Shown here: positions 7,351 through 17,644 of the stretch, piece by piece
How the letters are laid out: each line of letters opens with the position of its first letter
Numbering within the stretch: position 1 is the first letter of the stretch
NCBI RefSeq assembly: GCF_000010505.1
Contig: NC_010729.1
Coordinates: 1,226,501-1,290,500 of the forward strand
DNA from: Porphyromonas gingivalis ATCC 33277
GTDB lineage: Bacteria; Bacteroidota; Bacteroidia; Bacteroidales; Porphyromonadaceae
Reading direction: 5' to 3'
DNA length: 64,000 bases
Made by a program: the position numbers and the translations under genes
The notes under the pieces: generated by a model
Database searches by the model: none
The model's input: only the letters and a program-made list of their open reading frames with translations
Told to the model about the DNA's origin: nothing

Positions 7351-7726
7351 ATGCCTTTAGGAGAAGTATAAGAGGGCTTATTCCTACTTATTCGTCATAG
7401 GGATATATGCTGTTTGTCCAAATATCGAGATGGCATGGTAGGTTATGGGCGCGAAAGGATCGGCCGGAAAGATCGGGGGTATAAAGGTGTTCGGTGCACA
7501 TATTCTGTCGTCGTTAAGTCTATTATCCATGTAGTTCTATTCAAGCAATCGGCTCTCTTGGCAGCGACATCCAACTTCCGACAGAGAGCTTCATCGGGCG
7601 ACAAATGTAAGAAAATATGGTTCATCCGACATTCAGCGTGACGGAGGCGTGATGCAAGGCATAGAGTCTTAGGTTGAAGTATTGTTGATCTCTAAATCCA
7701 TATGCCACTCTTTTGAGTACCTTTTC
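7351..7726. other. Intergenic region between repeat module A and the deleted IS
   Basis: About 375 bp with no recognisable gene. Two overlapping antisense short ORFs (7414-7641) have no family features. Confidence 0.4.
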
Positions 7727-8612
7727 GAGACCTTTGCACGGCAATTAGTGTGTATTTTGTTTGTTAATTCATTGTATAATAGGGAGTTATTTTGTATATT
7801 TGAGTATTAAAAACAGCATAATATTCCTCCCATGGCATACCAATCCAAGAATACCGATGAGCATGTAACATTTGCAGACGCACTCCTTTCAAAGCGTTAT
7901 CGCAAAGCACAAAACGACTTCCTCAATCAGGTTGACAGGCTTATCGATTGGTGTCCGATCAGGACGCTGATCAACAAGAAATACACGAAGCGGCAAAATG
8001 CCATCGGCGCACCGGCTTATGACGTGATTCTCTTATTCAAGGTGTTGCTTTTGGAGACATGGTACAACCTCAGTGATTGTGCTTTGGAGGAGCGCATCAA
8101 TGATTCGATCACCTTTTCCCGATTCTTGGGGCTGAAGATGGAAGAGGTGTCTCCCGACCACAGCACCATCAGTCGATTTCGTTCGGCACTGACAGAGTTG
8201 GGTCTCATGGACAAACTGTTGGCGCGGTTTAACAAACAACTTTCCCGCCATCACATTTCGGTAAGGGAAGGGGTGCTTGTCGATGCAAGCCTTGTGGAGA
8301 TACGGAGTACCATCGAACGCACCTTTGGCAGTATTCGCCGGTGGTTTCATGGCGGACGATGTCGATACCGGGGACTTGCCAAGATCCATACTCAAAACAT
8401 TCTTGAAAGCATCGCCTTTAATTTATACAGAACCCCGGGGATAATTATGTCCTCATCTCTAGGATAAGGCATAACCACCCTTGAGGAGCTCGTGCAAGTA
8501 GCTCCGCAAGGGGATTTACAACTACTTTCACTCCTTACTGCCACCCCTTTCACTCGCTCCTTTTATGCCAAGAGCTCCTCTTTACTCCATCTCCTTTTTT
8601 TTCAAAGGTCTC
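7727..8612 (+). mobile_element. Internally deleted IS1126-type (IS5-family) element, 886 bp
   Basis: Both 12-bp ends are present: GAGACCTTTGCA at 7727-7738, and TTCAAAGGTCTC at 8601-8612 (inverted, one mismatch). Compared with the complete copy at 18309-19647 it lacks about 450 bp internally. The flanks (TTTTC on the left, ATGAA on the right) do not form a 5-bp target duplication, unlike the other two copies. This suggests a rearrangement after insertion. Confidence 0.9.
7832..8467 (+). pseudogene. Internally deleted IS5-family transposase
   Basis: A 211-residue in-frame derivative of the 361-residue transposase. The sequence runs as usual to DASLVE (residue 156) and then jumps to IRSTIERT, removing residues 157-306. 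Of the acidic triad inferred for the full protein (D151, D262, E312), the middle Asp of LADKGYAC is lost, so it cannot be catalytic. The deletion junction shares only GA between the two breakpoints. The protein could still be made and bind ends, because the frame and the N-terminal region are intact; this is speculation. Confidence 0.9.
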
Positions 8613-8620
8613 ATGAAAAT

Positions 8621-8654
8621 AGAGGCTGCCCCATAAACTTATGAAGCAGCCTCT
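8621..8654 (-). terminator. Terminator after fhs
   Basis: AGAGGCTGC (8621-8629) and GCAGCCTCT (8646-8654) form a perfect 9-bp stem. On the minus strand the hairpin is followed by ATTTTC. It lies about 30 bp past the stop codon of fhs. Confidence 0.75.
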
Positions 8655-8683
8655 AATGTCATTTGCAGTCTATCGGAAGGGTA

Positions 8684-10351
8684 TCAGCTAAGGCCTTCGA
8701 TGAAACCGTCTACTATATCTATATGTACAGCTTGCGGTTCTTTGGGGAGTCCGGGCATACGCATGATCTCTCCGATGATAACGACCAGCATGCCTGCTCC
8801 ACGGTTGATGATGATGTCGGATACTTTGAGCTCAAACCCTCTGACATCTCCCTTGGCTTTGGGGTCGGATGAGAAAGAGTACTGCGTCTTGGCAATACAA
8901 ACGGGGAGATGATCCAGCGATTGCATGGCAATCTTTTTGAGCTTGCCGTCTGCTTTGGAGCTATACACTACACTCCCTGCGCTGTATATTTCCTTGGCGA
9001 TCTTCTCGATCTTCATTTTCACGGGATTCTCCGGCTCATAGGCATATTTCAGAGGCTGGGAGGGTTTATTTTCCACCATTTCCACAACAAGTTTTGCCAG
9101 TTCTTCCGCACCTTTTCCGCCTTCTGCAAAGGCGTTGTTCACAGCGAAGCCGACATTTTGCCCGATACAATGCTCACGAACGATGCTGATCTCTTCTTCT
9201 TCGTCGGTGTCGAAGCGGTTGAATGCAACGATTACTTGCTGACCGAATTTTTTCAGATTGTATATGTGGCGATCCAGATTGGACAAACCTCTTCTGAGAG
9301 CTTCGGCATTGGGTGCCTTGATTTCCGTTTCGGCAACGCCGCCATGCAGTTTGAGCGCGCGCAGCGTGGCTACAAGGACAGTAAGCTTGGGTGCGACACC
9401 CATTTCCCGACATTTGATGTCAAGGAATTTTTCTGCACCCAGATCTGCACCGAAACCGGCCTCGGTGACGGCATATTCGCCGAAAGAGAGAGCCATCTTT
9501 GTGGCCAAGATGGAGTTACAGCCATGTGCGATATTGGCAAAGGGGCCTCCATGTACAAATGCCGGAGTGTGCTCTGTGGTCTGTACCAGATTTGGCTTTA
9601 TGGCATCTTTGAGCAAGACGGCAATGGATCCTGCTATGCCGAGGTCTTTGACCGTAAAGGGAGCACCTTCTTTGGTATAGCCGAGAAGAATATTTTCAAG
9701 ACGGCTACGGAGGTCTTCAAAGTCTTTGGCCAGACAGAGGATAGCCATGATCTCGGAAGCCGGCGTAATGTCAAAACCGGTCTGGCGAGGTATTCCGTCC
9801 GAGATGGTACCCAACCCCGTAACGGCATTGCGCAAAGAGCGGTCGTTAACGTCCAGTACACGCTTCCAAAGTATTTCGGAGAGGCCGTCGCAAGTATTGC
9901 GGTTCTGGTAAATATAGTTCTCCAAAAGAGCCGTAATCATGTTGTGAGCCGAAGTGACAGCATGGAAATCACCGGTGAAGTGGAGGTTGATGTTCTCCAT
10001 GGGCAGTACCTGTGCATAGCCACCTCCGGCAGCCCCCCCTTTCATACCGAAGCAAGGCCCGAGCGAAGGTTCGCGCAAGGCTACGATTGCCTTCTTCCCG
10101 ATATGGTTGAGTCCCAGAGCCAATCCGATGGAGACAGTGGTTTTTCCCACACCGGCCTTGTTCGGCGTAATGGCTGTCACCAGAATCAGATTTCCCTTTT
10201 TTACTTTCTCTTCGTCGATACAGCTTAGCGGCACTTTGGCCGTGTATCGTCCGTATGGTTCTAATTGTTCGACAGGCAAGTCGATTGACTCTGCTATCTG
10301 TTCGATTCTTTGCAGTTCGATGTCACGTGCAATCTGAATGTCCGATTTCAT
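8684..10351 (-). CDS. fhs: Formate-tetrahydrofolate ligase
   Basis: A 555-residue cytoplasmic enzyme that makes 10-formyl-THF from formate, THF and ATP, or runs in reverse to yield ATP in fermenters. The ATP loop is [11 protein letters not shown] (residues 62-72), followed by the family blocks [30 protein letters not shown] and [17 protein letters not shown]. Length is normal for the family (about 555). It is transcribed alone, ends at a hairpin, and its 3' side abuts the deleted IS copy, so the insertion did not reach the gene. It supplies one-carbon units for purine and formyl-Met synthesis. Confidence 0.97.
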   Translation of the reverse strand: MKSDIQIARDIELQRIEQIAESIDLPVEQLEPYGRYTAKVPLSCIDEEKVKKGNLILVTAITPNKAGVGKTTVSIGLALGLNHIGKKAIVALREPSLGPCFGMKGGAAGGGYAQVLPMENINLHFTGDFHAVTSAHNMITALLENYIYQNRNTCDGLSEILWKRVLDVNDRSLRNAVTGLGTISDGIPRQTGFDITPASEIMAILCLAKDFEDLRSRLENILLGYTKEGAPFTVKDLGIAGSIAVLLKDAIKPNLVQTTEHTPAFVHGGPFANIAHGCNSILATKMALSFGEYAVTEAGFGADLGAEKFLDIKCREMGVAPKLTVLVATLRALKLHGGVAETEIKAPNAEALRRGLSNLDRHIYNLKKFGQQVIVAFNRFDTDEEEEISIVREHCIGQNVGFAVNNAFAEGGKGAEELAKLVVEMVENKPSQPLKYAYEPENPVKMKIEKIAKEIYSAGSVVYSSKADGKLKKIAMQSLDHLPVCIAKTQYSFSSDPKAKGDVRGFELKVSDIIINRGAGMLVVIIGEIMRMPGLPKEPQAVHIDIVDGFIEGLS

Positions 10352-10507
10352 TCTATTTTATTTTTGAAGTTTGAGAATCCTTTTTTTGTGATGTTTTTAT
10401 TCGCTGTGTATATAACAAAAAAAGAAGTAATCGGTTGTACGGTCGATGAAAAAGCTTATCTTTCGAACGATTTTTCAGAAAGATTCAAATCATAAAAATG
10501 CACTGTT
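10352..10507. other. Divergent promoter region between fhs and the phoH-like gene
   Basis: This 156-bp AT-rich region must hold both promoters. A near match to the -7 box (TATCTTTC) occurs about 45 nt before the phoH-like gene. No clear element is seen for fhs. Confidence 0.3.
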
Positions 10508-11842
10508 ATGGCTGCTAAAGGGAAAAAAAAGAATTTCGTGTTGGACACTAATGTGATGCTGCACGACTATGAATGCATAGAGAAATTTGAAGAAAACGAC
10601 ATCTATATCCCTATCGTTTCGCTCGAAGAATTGGATAAGTTCAAAAAAGGAAGCGAACAAATCAACTTCAACGCACGAGCTTTTGTCCGCCGTCTGGATG
10701 AGATATCCGATCAGGATCTGTTCGCGAAAGGGGCTTCTCTGGGAGAAGGCTTGGGGCGAATCTTCGTCAAGATCAATGGCCAATACCACACCAAAGTAAA
10801 AGAAGCGTTCGGCGAAAACAAGGCCGACCATCGTATCCTCTCCATCGCTATGACGCTGGCTGATGAGCAGCCCAACATCAAGACTATCCTCGTCACCAAA
10901 GACGTGAACCTGCGGATGAAAGCCCGCTCCCTCGGAATGCTCGTAGAGGATTACATCAATGACAAGGTGACTCGAGTAGACCTTTTCGAGAATGCCGAGC
11001 CGGAATACGAAGGTGTTGACGGCGATCTGATCGATCGTATTTATGCATCCAAAGACGGCATCGATATAGACGAGTGGGAATTGGGTTCGAAGATCGATCC
11101 TAACGACTGCTTCGTGATGAAGAGCGAACGCAACAGTGTATTGGCACGTTACAATCCTTTCACCGGGAAGATAGTCAGGGTTGAGAAAGGACACTATTTC
11201 GGGATCCAACCACGCAATGCAGAGCAGACCTTCGCCATGCACATACTTACAGATCCGAATGTAAAGCTCATCGGACTGACGGGGAAAGCCGGTACGGGGA
11301 AAACATTGCTGGCTCTGGCAGCAGCTCTCAGTCAGGAACAGTCCTACAAACAAATCCTGCTTGCACGGCCCATCGTCTCATTGGCCAATAAGGACTTGGG
11401 ATTCCTGCCGGGCGATGAGAAAGCCAAAGTGGCACCATACATGCAACCGCTTTTCGACAATCTGAATGTGATCAAAGGACAGTTGGCTCAAAATAGCAGC
11501 GAACTCCGCAGGTTGGACGAAATGCAGAAAACCGAAAAGCTCGTTATCGAAGCTTTGGCATACATCAGAGGACGTAGCGTGTCGGAAACGATATTTATCG
11601 TCGATGAAGCACAAAACCTGACTCCTCACGAAATCAAAACGATTATCACCCGTGCAGGAGAAGGTAGCAAGCTGATTTTTACAGGCGACATCGAACAGAT
11701 CGACTCTCCATACCTCGATGCCCAAAGCAACGGATTGGCCTATATGATCGAAAGGATGAAGGGGCAACCGCTCTTCGCCCATGTCAATCTGATCAAGGGC
11801 GAACGAAGCGAGCTGAGCGAATTGGCCAGTGATTTGCTCTGA
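10508..11842 (+). CDS. PIN-PhoH family ATPase (PhoH2-like)
   Basis: A 444-residue protein with an N-terminal PIN nuclease-like domain (residues about 9-135, starting FVLDTNVMLHDY, with acidic LEELDKFKKG) and a C-terminal PhoH P-loop ATPase domain. Walker A is GLTGKAGTGKT near residue 256, and Walker B is IFIVDEAQNL near 360, followed by FTGDIEQID. PIN-PhoH proteins have been shown in other bacteria to be RNA helicases/ribonucleases, so a role in RNA turnover is expected. The gene is convergent with ruvC, with only 47 bp between stops and no clear terminator. It is often annotated simply as phoH. Confidence 0.9.
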   Translation: MAAKGKKKNFVLDTNVMLHDYECIEKFEENDIYIPIVSLEELDKFKKGSEQINFNARAFVRRLDEISDQDLFAKGASLGEGLGRIFVKINGQYHTKVKEAFGENKADHRILSIAMTLADEQPNIKTILVTKDVNLRMKARSLGMLVEDYINDKVTRVDLFENAEPEYEGVDGDLIDRIYASKDGIDIDEWELGSKIDPNDCFVMKSERNSVLARYNPFTGKIVRVEKGHYFGIQPRNAEQTFAMHILTDPNVKLIGLTGKAGTGKTLLALAAALSQEQSYKQILLARPIVSLANKDLGFLPGDEKAKVAPYMQPLFDNLNVIKGQLAQNSSELRRLDEMQKTEKLVIEALAYIRGRSVSETIFIVDEAQNLTPHEIKTIITRAGEGSKLIFTGDIEQIDSPYLDAQSNGLAYMIERMKGQPLFAHVNLIKGERSELSELASDLL

Positions 11843-11889
11843 TTCTCCGGTTCCGTTTTTCAAGGAAAACAAAGAGGCCGACACAAACG

Positions 11890-12459
11890 TCAGCGTACCT
11901 TATCCGGATTCCGGTTGACGAAATCTTTCCAATTCTTGACTGCCGATCCGCCCGAACGAGCCATAGGTCCCGACGTCTGAAAGAAGTGGCAGACGGCAGC
12001 CGCCAGTCCGTCCGTGGCATCCATTTCAGGTAACATCTGTTCGTCAGGTATTCGTAAATAGCGTTGGAGCATGCCGGCTACCTGCTCTTTGCTCGCATTG
12101 CCATTACCTGTAATCGCTTGCTTGATGCGCATCGGAGCATATTCCGTAATAGGAATGTCGCGAGCCAAAGCCGCTGCCATAGCAACACCCTGAGCCCGCC
12201 CCAACTTGAGCATACTCTGTACATTCTTCCCAAAGAAAGGTGCTTCGATAGCCATTTCATCCGGTAGGAATTCATCGATCAGACCTGTAATCCTGTCGAA
12301 TATGCGTTTCAGACGGATATAGTGATTGTCGAATTTTTCCAGACGTATTACCCCCATAGCCATGAGTCGGGGAGTATTCCCCGCGACGTGAAGCATCCCG
12401 TAGCCCATCAGTATTGTGCCGGGGTCTACTCCCATGATAATGCGTTCTTTCGGACTCAT
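11890..12459 (-). CDS. ruvC: Holliday junction resolvase RuvC
   Basis: A 189-residue crossover junction endodeoxyribonuclease acting with RuvAB in recombinational repair. Catalytic acidic residues are visible: D12 in MGVDPG, E72 in [10 protein letters not shown], and D147/D150 in [13 protein letters not shown]. The start ATG at 12459 gives [15 protein letters not shown] short basic tail follows the core. The gene lies 7 bp after a DUF4286-type gene, and the two probably share a transcript. Confidence 0.96.
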
Positions 12460-12466
12460 TCTTTGC

Positions 12467-12775
12467 TTACAATTCTATTCTTCTCATCATGGTGGCAAAG
12501 CCCATGACCCTGTTGCCGAACTTCCCGATGAGGGTCGCTATATGTTTTGCCCCCGGGCCACACCAATATTCATCGATATCAGTCAATTGGTCTGCGAAGA
12601 AATGGAGAGCCAGCGATACGCCTTCTTCCTGTGCTCCCTTTTCGATGCGGTGTAGGGCAGGGGAATGCATAGATCCGTCGGAGACAACCGATGGGATGAA
12701 AGTCGAACGAAGATAGTCGATCAATGTCTCCTCTACGGCAGCCTCCGTTACCCACGTTATATTGTACAAAACCAT
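12467..12775 (-). CDS. DUF4286-type small protein
   Basis: The ATG at 12775 gives a 102-residue soluble protein beginning [16 protein letters not shown], the typical start of the DUF4286 family of Bacteroidetes. The ORF can extend to 12841, but that part does not look like the family. Fold and function are unknown. It lies just upstream of ruvC on the same strand, an arrangement compatible with co-transcription. Assignment is by recognisable N-terminus and size. Confidence 0.7.
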
Positions 12776-12995
12776 TCTGTGTATTCCTTTCAGAGATAAC
12801 GCAAAGTTATGAAAAACCGCAATGAGCACTTTTCCCTTCAAATATGTGGAACGTTAGAAGCTATAATGCAATCAAAATAAGAAATTGAGATAATTTGACT
12901 TTTGATTTGAAAAAAAGAAGTAATTTGCAGGCAGTGCAGCAAATATAGTGGTATGCGGTATCTACCGTAATTGTTTAATCATAAAAAATCATGGT

Positions 12996-14105
12996 ATGAA
13001 ACATTTCAATTTTATCTCGTTGTTTTCCGCTCTGGCTTTATTCTTTTGTGTGCAAAATACCCTTGCACAACAAAAAACAGAGGAGTTTGCACCTGTGTCG
13101 GATTTACGTGCAGAAGCGTACGGCTCTACCGTTTTCCTCCACTGGACTCCGCCGTATGACAATCCGATGATTCCTCTAAGCGAGAGTTTTGAATCAGGTA
13201 TTCCGGCTATATGGAAGACCATTGACGCAGATGGCGATGGCTATAATTGGATGCATTTGACCAATTTCACGGGACAGAGTGGTCTCTGTGTCTCTTCGGC
13301 TTCATACATAGGCGGCGTCGGAGCTTTGACTCCGGACAATTATCTGATAACACCCGAATTAAAACTACCCACAGACGCGTTGGTGGAAATAATCTATTGG
13401 GTATGTACTCAAGATCTCACTGCTCCATCGGAGCACTATGCCGTTTATTCCTCTTCTACAGGCAATAATGCTGCTGACTTTGTTAATCTCTTATATGAAG
13501 AGACTTTGACTGCCAAACGGATACAATCCCCCGAGTTGATCCACGGAAATCGGACACAAGGTGTTTGGTATCAAAGAAAGGTGGTACTCCCTAACGATAC
13601 TAAATATGTTGCTTTCCGCCATTTTAATTCCACGGATAATTTCTGGCTCAATTTGGATGAAGTATCTATCCTGTATACCCCTCTTCCCCGAAGAGCTCCG
13701 TGTCCGCATCCGGGTGGTTACACTTATTCTGTATTCCGTGATGGACAAAAGATAGCGAGTGGATTGTCGGCATTGGCATATATCGATACGGATGTACCGT
13801 ATGGGACTCAAGTCTATTGTGTCCAAGTCAATTATCTGCAAGGAGACTCGTATAAAGTCTGCAAAAATATAGTGGTGGCAAATTCTGCAAACATCTATGG
13901 GGCGGATAAGCCTTTTGCGTTGACCGTGGTTGGCAAGACCATTGTAGCGAGTGCTATCAAAGGAGAGATCACTCTTTATGACATTCATGGTCGTCTGACA
14001 GCTTGCGGACGCGATACGCTTAGGTACAAAGCGGAAAATGGTTTTTACCTCATTAAAATACAGGTAAACGGAACTGTCTATACTGAGAAAATCCAAATCC
14101 AATAG
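12996..14105 (+). CDS. Secreted cleaved-adhesin (hemagglutinin-like) protein with T9SS signal
   Basis: A 369-residue secreted protein. The ATG at 12996 gives signal peptide MKHFNFISLFSALALFFC...LAQ. Residues about 27-50 form a short fibronectin-like strand region (SDLRAEAYGSTVFLHWTPP), followed by a cleaved-adhesin domain (FESGIPAIWKTIDADGDGYNW, then SASYIGGVGALTPDNYLITPEL) as found in HagA and in the adhesin regions of RgpA and Kgp. The last 75 residues resemble a type IX secretion C-terminal domain (GEITLYDIHGRL, ending GFYLIKIQVNG and KIQIQ). It is therefore probably exported through the outer membrane by the Por system and anchored via A-LPS. Binding to haem, haemoglobin or matrix proteins is inferred from the family. 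Confidence 0.85.
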   Translation: MKHFNFISLFSALALFFCVQNTLAQQKTEEFAPVSDLRAEAYGSTVFLHWTPPYDNPMIPLSESFESGIPAIWKTIDADGDGYNWMHLTNFTGQSGLCVSSASYIGGVGALTPDNYLITPELKLPTDALVEIIYWVCTQDLTAPSEHYAVYSSSTGNNAADFVNLLYEETLTAKRIQSPELIHGNRTQGVWYQRKVVLPNDTKYVAFRHFNSTDNFWLNLDEVSILYTPLPRRAPCPHPGGYTYSVFRDGQKIASGLSALAYIDTDVPYGTQVYCVQVNYLQGDSYKVCKNIVVANSANIYGADKPFALTVVGKTIVASAIKGEITLYDIHGRLTACGRDTLRYKAENGFYLIKIQVNGTVYTEKIQIQ

Positions 14106-14159
14106 CCTTTCTCTCTTAGCAGAGAAGTTCATCAGGTACTTTCTTTGCAGAAATACAGT

Positions 14160-14197
14160 TTGCCCGACTCTCCGCATAGGAAGAGTCGGGCAATTTT
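14160..14197. terminator. Bidirectional terminator between the adhesin and aminotransferase genes
   Basis: TTGCCCGACTCT (14160-14171) pairs perfectly with AGAGTCGGGCAA (14182-14193), followed by TTTTAT on the plus strand. The two flanking genes converge on it. Confidence 0.85.
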
Positions 14198-14233
14198 ATG
14201 AAAGGACGAAAGGTAATAGCCCTGTAAAAGCCT

Positions 14234-15544
14234 TTATCCTTCAGCATTGAGCATTTGGAGTCGCTTCTCCAGATCAGGGAATTGGCTTTCGGGTAGGAGC
14301 GACGTACAGATACGCATCGCTTCGTTGCGCTTGCTGCCTGTCGTTTTTAGCGTGATGGCACACATACCGTAGCGCACAAACTTCTCGATCAACTTGCTGC
14401 TATCCATCCCCTTATAACCGACCGTGAAGTAGAATCCGTCAGCCAGCGGTTCATTGCCGTCCTTATCATAGACGATATTGAAGCCGTTGTCAAGGAACAT
14501 TTTCTTCATGATCCGAGCCTTCCGGCCATATTCGATTACAGAGTCACGGAAGTTATATTCTCCATCGTTGCAGGCTTTGAGCATGGCAGCCATACCCCAT
14601 TGTGCAGAGTGAGTGGCTCCCGAAGACAGAGCATACAGAGCCGATGATGACAATGCCTCGCCGAAACGCAGACGCCCGAATGACTCTTCCAAGTCCGAAT
14701 ACTCACGCTCGTAGAGCTTGCCCGATATCATGAGTACTCCGATGCGCTGACCGGCATAGCTGAATGCCTTGGAGCTGGAGAGAGCCAGTATATAATTGTC
14801 CGTGTAGTTGGCTACGGAAGGTTGATAGAGCGGCTCACCCGGATGGGAATAGTCCTTACGGAAATCCATGCCGAAGTATGCCAAGTCTTCTATGACGATA
14901 ACATCATGTTTGGTCGCCAGCTCACCGATGATGCGCAGTTCTTCGTCCGTCATGCACTGCCAAGTGGGATTGTTCGGGTTGGAGTAGATGATAGAGCAGA
15001 ACTGTCCTGTCTGCAGATAGCTTTCGAGCTTCTCGCGCAACTTTTCTCCGCGGTATTCGAAGAGGTCGAAGCTTTCGAACTTCTGACCGAGGATGCGACA
15101 CTGTAGCTTGTTCAGATTGAACCCGGGGTCGATAAAGAGCGTACCGTATTCACGGTTTTTGTGTGTGCGATTGGCCACGAGGAAAGATACGAAGCATCCC
15201 TGCATCGAGCCTACCGTAGGTACGCAAGCACGTGCCGGTATGTCGATATTGACAAAGAGTTTGGCAAAGCGCGATGCCTCCTGCTTGAGTTCGGGCAGAC
15301 CATCCAAATTGGGATAAATCGAAGCTACTCCTTCGCGTAGCTTTTGTATCTCCGTCTCTATACCGATCTGAGGTGCAGGAAGTCCGGGCACACCCATTTC
15401 CATACGGCAGAATTTAGTGCCGGTAGCCTTTTCCAGATTGGTCACCAAAGCTACCAGATCTCGGATCGAAGCCATGCCGAGGTCTTTGATGTGCAGTTCG
15501 TTTTGCTTTTCACGAATCAGTTTTTCATCGATTGGAAAATTCAT
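14234..15544 (-). CDS. PLP-dependent class I/II aminotransferase
   Basis: A 436-residue fold-type I aminotransferase. Substrate-binding block SNPNNPTWQCMTDEE surrounds residue 190, the PLP aspartate region is IVIEDLAYFGMD, and the Schiff-base Lys is K259 in ALSSSKAFSYAGQRIG. Substrate cannot be told from sequence alone; the family includes Asp and aromatic aminotransferases. The gene lies 42 bp downstream of an ADP-forming acetate-CoA ligase on the same strand. This suggests a catabolic unit in which amino acids are deaminated, oxidised to acyl-CoA, and used for ATP synthesis. It ends at a shared bidirectional terminator. Confidence 0.88.
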   Translation of the reverse strand: MNFPIDEKLIREKQNELHIKDLGMASIRDLVALVTNLEKATGTKFCRMEMGVPGLPAPQIGIETEIQKLREGVASIYPNLDGLPELKQEASRFAKLFVNIDIPARACVPTVGSMQGCFVSFLVANRTHKNREYGTLFIDPGFNLNKLQCRILGQKFESFDLFEYRGEKLREKLESYLQTGQFCSIIYSNPNNPTWQCMTDEELRIIGELATKHDVIVIEDLAYFGMDFRKDYSHPGEPLYQPSVANYTDNYILALSSSKAFSYAGQRIGVLMISGKLYEREYSDLEESFGRLRFGEALSSSALYALSSGATHSAQWGMAAMLKACNDGEYNFRDSVIEYGRKARIMKKMFLDNGFNIVYDKDGNEPLADGFYFTVGYKGMDSSKLIEKFVRYGMCAITLKTTGSKRNEAMRICTSLLPESQFPDLEKRLQMLNAEG

Positions 15545-15586
15545 CTCTTGATATTTTTTACTGTGTTCTTGAATTTCTTATATCTC

Positions 15587-17644
15587 TTACTTCGCATCGC
15601 TCAGACGAACTACCACGTCTACGGCCGATAGTCTTTCTCCACGTCCCATCAGCGGATTGATGTCCATCTCCTCGATCTCGGGCACTGCAGCCAGCAAACG
15701 GGAGATCTTACAGAGCGTATCGGCGATTACCTCGTCGTTGATGCCCTGTTTGCCGCGAATACCGCGAATGATCGGATAGGATTTGAGCGAACGGATCATT
15801 TCCAGTGCTTCGTTTTTGCCGAGAGGAGCCAGAGCACAGCGAATATCTTTCATCACTTCCACGAATATACCGCCCAGACCGCAGGTAATCAGATGACCGA
15901 ATTCGCCCTCTTTCTTTACCCCGATGAAGACTTCCACGCCACTCTCCATCTGTGACACCTGTACCCCTTCAGCACCCTTGATTTGCATCAGCTTGCCAAA
16001 GCTCTCTTTTACGCCTTCTTCGGTCGAAACGTTCAGTATTACACCTCCGGCATCGGATTTGTGCGCCAGTCCCATTACTTTCATAGCCAATGGGAAACCG
16101 ATACTACGTGCTGCATCCAGAGCTTCTGTCTCTGTTGTCACCAGACGTTCTTGCGGGCGAGTGATACCGGTCAAATCCAACAGCTGGAGCATATCGCCGG
16201 TTCCGAGCATACCGCTCTTGCCGGCGAGCAGACGGCGGATTTCTGCTGCTTTGGGCAATTCGCTCTCTTCAGTCATTTCGGGCTTGGGCGTTTGGTAGAC
16301 CTTGCAGATGGCACGTGCCAAAGCCACTTCCTCTTCAAAGAGGATGCCTCCCTGAGCAATGAAACGCTCCATTCCTTCCTTCGCGTTGATCACAGAAGGT
16401 AGTACGGCATAGATCGGCTTCTTGCATTTTTTCTGTTGTTCGCGTATCACATCGTAAGCATCGCTCACATCGAAGAGTCCGGGGCTACCGAAAATCACGA
16501 CCATACCGTCTATCGTGTCCAGATCTTTCTCGCAAGTATCGATCACTTTCGATAATTGCTCTGCTGTTCCCGTAGCGAGAATGTCGATCGGGTTAGCCAC
16601 GGAAGAACCGTCAAACAGCTCCGACAGTAATGTGCGAGTCTTTTCTTCGGGAATCGGAGGGACGGACATACCTCCATTGGAGAGAGCATCCGTCAGCATA
16701 ACGGCCGGACCGCCTGCATGTGTGATCACAGCCATATTCTTACCGGTGAGTACCGGATGTTGAAGTACGGCACCCACGGTAGCCAGTTCTTCACGGCTGT
16801 AGCAGCGCACTACACCGGCTTTGCGGAAGAGTGCATCTACAGCCACATCGGAGTTGAGCATGGCACCTGTGTGCGAAGCTGCAGCACGTCCCCCGTCTGA
16901 AGACGTCCCTGATTTGATGGCCGCAATGCGACAGCCTTTCTGTACCAATGATCTGGCATGTTTCAGGAAGCGTTTCGGTTTGGAGATAGTCTCTATATAT
17001 AGGAGCAGTGTATGAGAAGAAGTGGCAGCATCGAATGTCTCGTCCAAATGTTCGAGCACATCTTCCACACCCGTTTGAGCAGCGTTGCCGACCGAATATA
17101 CCGATGAGAAAGAAAGCCCCTTGCTCAGAGCCGACTCCATGATAAATACAGCAGTTGCCCCCGAACCGGAGATAAAGTCGCATCCCTTAGGCGTAAGTAC
17201 CGGCACCGGAGTGGTAAATACCGATTGGTGCAGCGGATTCATTACGCCGACGCAGTTGGGGCCGATCAGGGTAGCTCCGGCTTCATTGGCCAGTTCGGCC
17301 ATTTGCCGCTCGAGAGCCTTGCCTTCTGCACCCATTTCGGAGAACCCTGCAGAGAATACGATGATTCCTTTGGTCCCTTTTTCTTTCACCAGCACCTCGA
17401 TCGTAGGTGGGCAGAAACGTGCAGGAATAGCCAAAATAGCCAAATCTACTTGGGGTAGATCTTTCACATTGGGCACACATTCCACTCCTTGTACGTTAGA
17501 CACTTTCGGATTTACACCCAATACACGACCCTGAAACGAGCCGTTCAGAATGTTTTGTAATACTTTTCCACCGGGTTTTGTCACATCTTGCGACGCACCG
17601 ATCACCGCAATAGTACGCGGTTCGATTAGTTGAGGAGTTATCAT
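15587..17644 (-). CDS. Acetate-CoA ligase (ADP-forming), fused alpha and beta subunits
   Basis: A 685-residue acyl-CoA synthetase that converts acetyl- or acyl-CoA, ADP and Pi to the acid, ATP and CoA, a main ATP source in peptide fermenters. The start at 17644 gives MITPQLIEPRTIAVIGASQD, with the CoA-binding Rossmann domain first (AVIGAS). The phospho-histidine is in ASHTGAM near residue 257. The C-terminal ATP-grasp part (about 460-685) contains GFPLAMKVMGLAHKSDAGGV and EMDINPLMG. The ORF can extend 33 codons upstream, but without domain character. It is co-oriented with the aminotransferase downstream. Confidence 0.92.
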   Translation of the reverse strand: MITPQLIEPRTIAVIGASQDVTKPGGKVLQNILNGSFQGRVLGVNPKVSNVQGVECVPNVKDLPQVDLAILAIPARFCPPTIEVLVKEKGTKGIIVFSAGFSEMGAEGKALERQMAELANEAGATLIGPNCVGVMNPLHQSVFTTPVPVLTPKGCDFISGSGATAVFIMESALSKGLSFSSVYSVGNAAQTGVEDVLEHLDETFDAATSSHTLLLYIETISKPKRFLKHARSLVQKGCRIAAIKSGTSSDGGRAAASHTGAMLNSDVAVDALFRKAGVVRCYSREELATVGAVLQHPVLTGKNMAVITHAGGPAVMLTDALSNGGMSVPPIPEEKTRTLLSELFDGSSVANPIDILATGTAEQLSKVIDTCEKDLDTIDGMVVIFGSPGLFDVSDAYDVIREQQKKCKKPIYAVLPSVINAKEGMERFIAQGGILFEEEVALARAICKVYQTPKPEMTEESELPKAAEIRRLLAGKSGMLGTGDMLQLLDLTGITRPQERLVTTETEALDAARSIGFPLAMKVMGLAHKSDAGGVILNVSTEEGVKESFGKLMQIKGAEGVQVSQMESGVEVFIGVKKEGEFGHLITCGLGGIFVEVMKDIRCALAPLGKNEALEMIRSLKSYPIIRGIRGKQGINDEVIADTLCKISRLLAAVPEIEEMDINPLMGRGERLSAVDVVVRLSDAK

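Noticed and set aside
8909-10228. 439-residue antisense ORF in fhs
   Set aside because: It is a shadow of fhs, whose motifs are unmistakable on the other strand.
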